Assembly (NCBI GenBank): GCA_937934635.1
Contig: CALGZD010000027.1
Location: 1-8,304 of the forward strand
Reading direction: 5' to 3'
From: an uncultured Deinococcales bacterium
GTDB lineage: Bacteria > Deinococcota > Deinococci > Deinococcales > Trueperaceae
Length of the DNA: 8,304 nt
The position numbers and the translations under genes were made by a program. The notes under the pieces were generated by a model that was not told the origin of the DNA, made no database searches, and saw only the letters and a program-made list of their open reading frames with translations. Positions 5,119 through 8,304 of this stretch are shown here, in pieces (within the stretch, counting starts at the first letter, position 1; every line of letters begins with the position of its first letter).

Positions 5119-5831
5119 TGACTTCAAAATCGAGTTCTATAGACGATTTAAAAAAAGAAGCTGCGCTCAAAGCGGTGACCCTGGTCGAAAGCGGCATGTT
5201 AGTTGGTTTAGGTACAGGCAGCACTGCCAAACATGCCATTGATGCGATTGGCGAAAAGCTCAAGAATGGTGAGCTTAAAGATATTGTTGCTATTGCAACC
5301 TCGAAAGCAAGCGAGGCACAAGCTGAGTCATTAGGTATTCCACTAACAGAGTTAAGCGATAGAGCGATTGATTTAGCCATTGATGGTATGGATGAAATCA
5401 CCCCTTCGCTTGATGCAATAAAAGGACTTGGTGGCGCACTGACCCGTGAAAAGATTGTTGAATCTAGAGCGAAAAGGCTTATTTTAATCAGTGATGATAG
5501 TAAAGAAGTAGACTACTTAGGTCAGAAAGCACCACTACCCGTAGAAGTGATTCCTTTTGGGTATAAGGCTGCTGTGCATGAATTGGAACAGTTATGTGCC
5601 AATACTAGTCAACGCCTTACTAAAGAGGGAGACTTATTTATTACTGATAATGGCAATTATATTTTTGATTGTTTTTTTGACAAAGCCTTTGACGCTAAGC
5701 AAATGGCAGCAGACGTGAGCAGTATCGTTGGTGTTGTCGAGCATGGCTTTTTTCTAGCTATGGCAGAACGTGCTTTTGTTGCCATGTCTACGGAGCATTC
5801 AGGTCAAACTGGCGTAAAGGAAATCGTCTAA
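5118..5831 (+). CDS. rpiA: Ribose-5-phosphate isomerase A
   Basis: RpiA interconverts ribose-5-phosphate and ribulose-5-phosphate in the non-oxidative pentose phosphate pathway. The 237 aa are slightly longer than E. coli (219). Motifs: GLGTGST (30-36, phosphate loop), ATSKAS (60-65), DLAIDGMDEI (85-94, catalytic aspartates), KGLGGALTREKI (102-113, with the general base Glu in REKI), PLPVEVIPFGY (139-149), TDNGNYIFD (176-184) and GVVEHGFF (205-212). The M in DGMDE replaces the common A, a peripheral change. The C-terminal half resembles Thermus RpiA as remembered. Translation is probably coupled to bcp through the TAATG overlap, as no strong RBS precedes it; the same overlap joins it to acpS. 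Confidence 0.95.
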   Translation: MTSKSSSIDDLKKEAALKAVTLVESGMLVGLGTGSTAKHAIDAIGEKLKNGELKDIVAIATSKASEAQAESLGIPLTELSDRAIDLAIDGMDEITPSLDAIKGLGGALTREKIVESRAKRLILISDDSKEVDYLGQKAPLPVEVIPFGYKAAVHELEQLCANTSQRLTKEGDLFITDNGNYIFDCFFDKAFDAKQMAADVSSIVGVVEHGFFLAMAERAFVAMSTEHSGQTGVKEIV

Positions 5832-6202
5832 TGATAGTGGCTGTTGGTATAGATATTATTGAGCTCGAGCGCATCGAGCGAGTCTGGAACAGGTATAGAA
5901 GTCGTTTTATAGAGCGTCACTTTACCCAAGAAGAAATTGATTATGCTTTTAGCAAGTCTAATCCTTTGCCAAGTCTAGCAGCACGCTTTGCTGCGAAAGA
6001 AGCCTTTCAAAAATGTTGGCGTGAGAGTTATGGCTGGAAAGAAGTGTGGGTGTCCAGAGAAGGAAGACGTCCCATTCTTAAGTTCTCTGATAAAATTCAA
6101 CAAGAAATCGACGAAAAAGGCTATGTGGTTCACTTGAGTTTAACGCACAGTAAAGAAAATGCTGCTGCGGTAGCGATTATGGAGAAGATTGTTCAGCCTT
6201 AA
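5831..6202 (+). CDS. acpS: Holo-[acyl-carrier-protein] synthase
   Basis: AcpS transfers 4'-phosphopantetheine from CoA to the conserved serine of apo-ACP, activating it for fatty acid synthesis; the active form is a homotrimer. The 123 aa are typical. GIDIIELERIER (6-17) supplies the metal-binding Asp8, FTQEEIDYAF (31-40) and LAARFAAKEAFQK (49-61) supply the metal-binding Glu57 and catalytic Lys, and HLSLTHSKENAAAVAI (101-116) forms the C-terminal strand. The segment after the KEAFQK helix (CWRESYGWKEVWV) departs from the common KALGTG form but keeps the following W-x-E/D-V pattern. The start is fixed by the TAATG overlap with rpiA. Its stop codon lies inside a 10-bp inverted repeat. Confidence 0.94.
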   Translation: MIVAVGIDIIELERIERVWNRYRSRFIERHFTQEEIDYAFSKSNPLPSLAARFAAKEAFQKCWRESYGWKEVWVSREGRRPILKFSDKIQQEIDEKGYVVHLSLTHSKENAAAVAIMEKIVQP

Positions 6203-6232
6203 GATAAATCTTAAGGCAAGTCTTAAGGCAAA
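6196..6232. repeat. Inverted repeat over the acpS stop plus 12-bp tandem duplication
   Basis: GCCTTAAGAT (6196-6205) and ATCTTAAGGC (6208-6217) form a perfect 10-bp inverted repeat with a 2-nt centre, including the acpS TAA. TCTTAAGGCAA then repeats (6209-6219 and 6221-6231, 12-bp period), so two alternative right arms exist. No U tract follows, so this is not a canonical intrinsic terminator, though it is the only structure at the operon end. Confidence 0.6.
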
Positions 6233-6249
6233 AATTTCATCTCCTACGG

Positions 6250-6279
6250 TTGTTAATTTCAGGCTTAATGTGCTAAACT
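6250..6279 (+). promoter_or_regulatory. Promoter upstream of the cysS leader, leaderless layout
   Basis: TTGTTA (6250-6255), an 18-nt spacer and TGC-TAAACT (6271-6279), an extended -10. It shares spacing and the string TGTGYTAAACTCC with the tRNA-Ile promoter. The -10 ends 7 nt before an ATG (6287), so the predicted first transcribed base is that start codon. Confidence 0.6.
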
Positions 6280-6286
6280 CCGCCAT

Positions 6287-6421
6287 ATGATTATGCGTGC
6301 GCCAATATGTTTAAAGGCTGTGTCTTTACGGGCTGTGTCTTTACAGGCTGTATCTTTACAGGCTATAGCAAACTGTTTACAGTTGGGCTGCACCTATTCT
6401 TGTCATGAGCGATGTTGTTGA
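6287..6421 (+). CDS. Cysteine-rich leader peptide upstream of cysS (44 codons)
   Basis: This ATG-to-TGA frame is too short for ordinary gene calling. The N-terminal part carries an in-frame five-residue repeat, KAVSL-RAVSL-QAVSL-QAIAN (10-29), from the 15-bp DNA repeat. The C-terminal part is CLQLGCTYSCHERCC (30-44), so five of six Cys codons are in the last 15 and two immediately precede the stop. The promoter puts transcription start at the ATG, so no RBS is needed. The next gene, 167 nt downstream on the same strand, is cysteinyl-tRNA synthetase. A leader peptide whose translation stalls when charged Cys-tRNA is scarce would fit; leaderless Cys-rich uORFs controlling downstream genes are known in mycobacteria. 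No intrinsic terminator is visible downstream, so control of translation or Rho access is likelier. The role is inferred. Confidence 0.5.
   Translation: MIMRAPICLKAVSLRAVSLQAVSLQAIANCLQLGCTYSCHERCC
6315..6366. repeat. 15-bp tandem repeat, three copies plus a partial fourth
   Basis: AGGCTGTGTCTTTAC (6315-6329), GGGCTGTGTCTTTAC (6330-6344), AGGCTGTATCTTTAC (6345-6359) and a partial AGGCTAT (6360-6366). The units stay in frame with the small Cys-rich ORF. An inverted repeat AACTGT-TT-ACAGTT (6371-6384) follows. Confidence 0.9.
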
Positions 6422-6487
6422 TTCACTCGTTTTAGACGCTTGTGTAGTAGACACTTTATATAAAAATCCTTATACAAAAAAATAGTT

Positions 6488-6552
6488 TTGACTTATCTTT
6501 AAGGTAAGCGATTTAAACTTGTAAATAATGGGTTTTGCTGCATGTGCAGTAA
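6488..6552 (+). promoter_or_regulatory. Second cysS promoter candidate and leader hairpins
   Basis: TTGACT (6488-6493) and TAAACT (6514-6519) are a possible cysS-proximal promoter, but the 20-nt spacer is long. CTTATC-TTTAA-GGTAAG (6492-6508) folds into a 6-bp hairpin with one G-U pair. A second hairpin spans 6535-6552 (TTGCTGCA against TGCAGTAA, one G-U pair), ending 26 nt before the cysS Shine-Dalgarno. Neither has a U tract, so neither is a classic attenuator. Confidence 0.35.
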
Positions 6553-6588
6553 GACATAATAGCTAAGACAAACATGATGGAGAACTAG

Positions 6589-8025
6589 ATGGCACTAAAG
6601 CTCTACAACACGCTTTCGAGAGAAAAAGAAGATTTCAAAGCTCTAACAGAGGGCTATGTTGGTATTTATTACTGTGGTCCAACGGTTTACTCAGACCCGC
6701 ACTTGGGTCATGCACGTGGACCAATTGTTTTTGATGTTTTAAAACGTTGGTTGGAAAGTTCTGGCTACAAAGTGCGAATGGTTTCAAATGTGACTGATGT
6801 TGGTCACCTAACCGATGACATGGATGAGGGTGAAGACAAGTTGCTTAAGCGGGCTGCGTTAGAGAAGCTCGAGCCCATGGAAGTAGCCGAAAAATATTTT
6901 TGGGCGTACTTTGATGCCATGAACACACTGAATGTGCGTCGTCCTGACATCGTCCCTCGCGCTTCAGGTCACATCATTGAGCAAATTAACATGACGCAAG
7001 ATTTGTTAGAGAAAGGTCTGGCCTATGAAGTAAACGGCAGCGTTTACTTTGATGTATCTAAGTGGGAGAGCTATGGTGAACTTTCTGGTCGTAGCCTAGA
7101 AGATACACAAGAAGGCACAAGGGTTGAAGTTCGCAGTGAAAAAGAAGACCCACGTGACTTTGCACTTTGGAAAAAGGCTGAGCCTAGCCATATTATGCGT
7201 TGGCCCTCACCGTGGGGAGAAGGCTTTCCAGGCTGGCATATTGAGTGCTCGGTTATGAGTACCAAGTACCTTGGGGACGAATTTGATATTCACGGTGGTG
7301 GACTAGACCTTATTTTCCCACACCATGAGTGTGAGATTGCTCAAGCAAAAGCTGCGGGTAAGGGCTTTGCAAACTACTGGATGCATTGGAATTTTATTAC
7401 CTTGTCAGGTGAAAAAATGGCAAAGAGTAAAGGTCATTTTAAAACGCTTGAAGAGCTCTTTGAACAGTACGACCCAATGGTAATCAGATTTAATCTCTTA
7501 GGTTCACACTACCGCAGCGTTAGTGACTTTTCCCCAGAGGGTCTATATGCCTCTGAGCAAGGTCTTAAGCGCATCCGAGAATCATATGCTGAAGTTGAGC
7601 GTTTGTTGGCTGATGCAGAAGTATCTGTAGATGAAAGTGTTTTTGCAGAGTATAGACAACGCTTTAGTGATTCGATGAATGATGACCTAAACACACCTCA
7701 AGCTGTGGCGGTTATTTTTGATGCAGTTAGAGAAATTAATGCTAAGTCTGATAGTGCTGATGCAAGCTATCTTGCTGCTGCGAAAGACTTTTTAGAGACA
7801 CATACAGATAGCATTTTAGGCGTTTTAAGAGATAGTGGCTCAGCAGGTACAGGTGAGCAAGGTACAGATATGCTTGATGGTTTGGTGCATCTTGTAAATG
7901 AACAACGTCAGGAAGCTAGAAAGCGTCGAGACTTTGGTACTGCCGATCAGATTCGTGATCGTTTAAGTGAAATTGGCATTGTGATTGAAGATACGCCAGA
8001 GGGTAGTCGTTGGAAGTTGAATTAG
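6589..8025 (+). CDS. cysS: Cysteinyl-tRNA synthetase
   Basis: CysRS charges tRNA-Cys with cysteine: a class I, monomeric, zinc-dependent cytoplasmic enzyme. The 478 aa are close to the usual ~460-480. The Rossmann domain has [17 protein letters not shown] (27-43) with zinc ligand Cys29 and the HIGH-type HLGH (38-41); Cys220 in [10 protein letters not shown], and His245 and Glu249 in [10 protein letters not shown], complete the zinc site. The KMSKS loop is KMAKS (277-281) in [12 protein letters not shown]. The C-terminal anticodon-binding region ends with [14 protein letters not shown] (446-459), the usual 'R..kDf..AD.IRd.L' pattern. GGAG (6579-6582) lies 6 nt before the ATG. It stands alone downstream of a long leader with a Cys-rich small ORF. 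No intrinsic terminator is seen after it. Confidence 0.97.
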   Translation: MALKLYNTLSREKEDFKALTEGYVGIYYCGPTVYSDPHLGHARGPIVFDVLKRWLESSGYKVRMVSNVTDVGHLTDDMDEGEDKLLKRAALEKLEPMEVAEKYFWAYFDAMNTLNVRRPDIVPRASGHIIEQINMTQDLLEKGLAYEVNGSVYFDVSKWESYGELSGRSLEDTQEGTRVEVRSEKEDPRDFALWKKAEPSHIMRWPSPWGEGFPGWHIECSVMSTKYLGDEFDIHGGGLDLIFPHHECEIAQAKAAGKGFANYWMHWNFITLSGEKMAKSKGHFKTLEELFEQYDPMVIRFNLLGSHYRSVSDFSPEGLYASEQGLKRIRESYAEVERLLADAEVSVDESVFAEYRQRFSDSMNDDLNTPQAVAVIFDAVREINAKSDSADASYLAAAKDFLETHTDSILGVLRDSGSAGTGEQGTDMLDGLVHLVNEQRQEARKRRDFGTADQIRDRLSEIGIVIEDTPEGSRWKLN

Positions 8026-8044
8026 AGGCTCGATGAGATAAAAT

Positions 8045-8190
8045 AATCAAAGCCCAAAGCAAGATATTTTGTAGCATGGGCTGTGCCCATAAAAGGGACA
8101 GAACCAGCAATTTGCTAAACTATGTAAGACAAGGCTTATACGACTCAAGATAGCATTTATAGTATTTATCTTGAGCAGTGGGCTTTGATT
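8045..8190. repeat. 146-bp inverted-repeat element with nested hairpins
   Basis: AATCAAAGCCCA (8045-8056) and TGGGCTTTGATT (8179-8190) are perfect 12-bp inverted arms. Between them lie three more hairpins: ATGGGC-TGT-GCCCAT (8076-8090), AGCA-ATT-TGCT (8106-8116) and CTCAAGATA/TATCTTGAG (8144-8152 with 8167-8175). It has no believable ORF and no U tract. No target duplication flanks it. It may be a structured RNA, a non-autonomous mobile element or the 3' end of the cysS message; I cannot choose. Confidence 0.45.
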
Positions 8191-8263
8191 TCTGTGGCGA
8201 ACTGTTGGGGCATAGTAAGCTTGGTAGTTGGATATTTGTATAGAAAATGGGCATAGCCCATGC
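8074..8263. repeat. Pair of 17-bp self-complementary hairpins in inverted orientation
   Basis: GCATGGGCTGTGCCCAT (8074-8090) recurs in reverse complement at 8247-8263 with one mismatch, in the hairpin's loop. Each copy is a 6-bp stem (ATGGGC/GCCCAT) with a 3-nt loop. This suggests a small dispersed hairpin repeat. Confidence 0.6.
8113..8121 (+). promoter_or_regulatory. Candidate extended -10 promoter TGCTAAACT
   Basis: This nonamer is identical to the -10 region in front of the cysS leader ORF. The -35 is weak (GGGACA at 8095-8100, 15-nt spacer). Transcription would start near 8128, pass through the 8144-8175 hairpin and leave the window on the right. The remaining sequence to 8304 shows no gene on this strand. 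Confidence 0.3.
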
Positions 8264-8304
8264 TTGTATGTTAAATTCGTGACAACGCTCAATTGAATAA
8301 GTAC

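Noticed and set aside
6196..6217. Intrinsic terminator for the bcp-rpiA-acpS operon
   Set aside because: The stem is perfect but no U tract follows on the plus strand, so it is kept only as an inverted repeat.
6421..6588. Classic transcription attenuator between the leader ORF and cysS
   Set aside because: I looked for a GC-rich stem followed by a U run and found none; the A-rich stretch near 6460-6481 gives only A/T pairing.
8047..8292. 81-codon open frame on the minus strand after cysS
   Set aside because: It spans the inverted repeats and hairpins, has no RBS, shows no family pattern and has atypical composition; the structured DNA explains the region better.

Overview
The window reads as ordinary bacterial chromosome with housekeeping genes in both orientations. 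Best guess for the host is an unusually AT-rich member of the Deinococcus-Thermus phylum (Deinococcota). From memory, GlgC matches Deinococcus GlgC closely ([28 protein letters not shown]) and RpiA matches Thermus RpiA (EVIPFGYK, TDNGNYIFDC, GVVEHGFF). maf next to mreC and promoters that put the start codon at or near the transcription start also fit that phylum. No database search supports this, and the base composition is unlike the well-known GC-rich members.

Layout. (1) 1-898, minus strand: the 5' end of rlmN, running off the left edge, and an unrecognised ~176-aa protein. (2) 899-1469: a gene-free gap with an inverted-repeat element, tandem duplications and a candidate promoter. (3) 1470-2723: glgC. 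(4) 2724-3039: tandem repeats, a tRNA promoter, tRNA-Ile(GAT) with a mismatch in its anticodon stem, and a bidirectional terminator. (5) 3052-4501, minus strand: maf-mreC, overlapping by 8 nt and without mreD. (6) 4651-6202: bcp-rpiA-acpS, each junction a 1-nt TAATG overlap, diverging from maf across a palindrome-bearing gap. (7) 6203-6588: the leader of cysS. (8) 6589-8025: cysS. (9) 8026-8304: a hairpin-rich tail with no convincing gene.

The most interesting item is upstream of cysS. A 44-codon ORF missing from ordinary gene calls (6287-6421) starts 7 nt after an extended -10 box, so its mRNA would be leaderless. It holds six Cys codons, five of them in the last 15, and ends Cys-Cys-stop 167 nt before the cysteinyl-tRNA synthetase gene. 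This looks like a cysteine-sensing leader peptide. A second theme is that nearly every intergenic gap carries short tandem duplications of unrelated sequence (units of 9-20 bp), and several gaps share the extended -10 pattern TGYTAWACT.

Functionally the genes cover rRNA/tRNA methylation (rlmN), glycogen precursor synthesis (glgC), cell shape and division (mreC, maf), peroxide defence (bcp), pentose phosphate metabolism (rpiA), acyl-carrier activation (acpS) and translation (tRNA-Ile, cysS).
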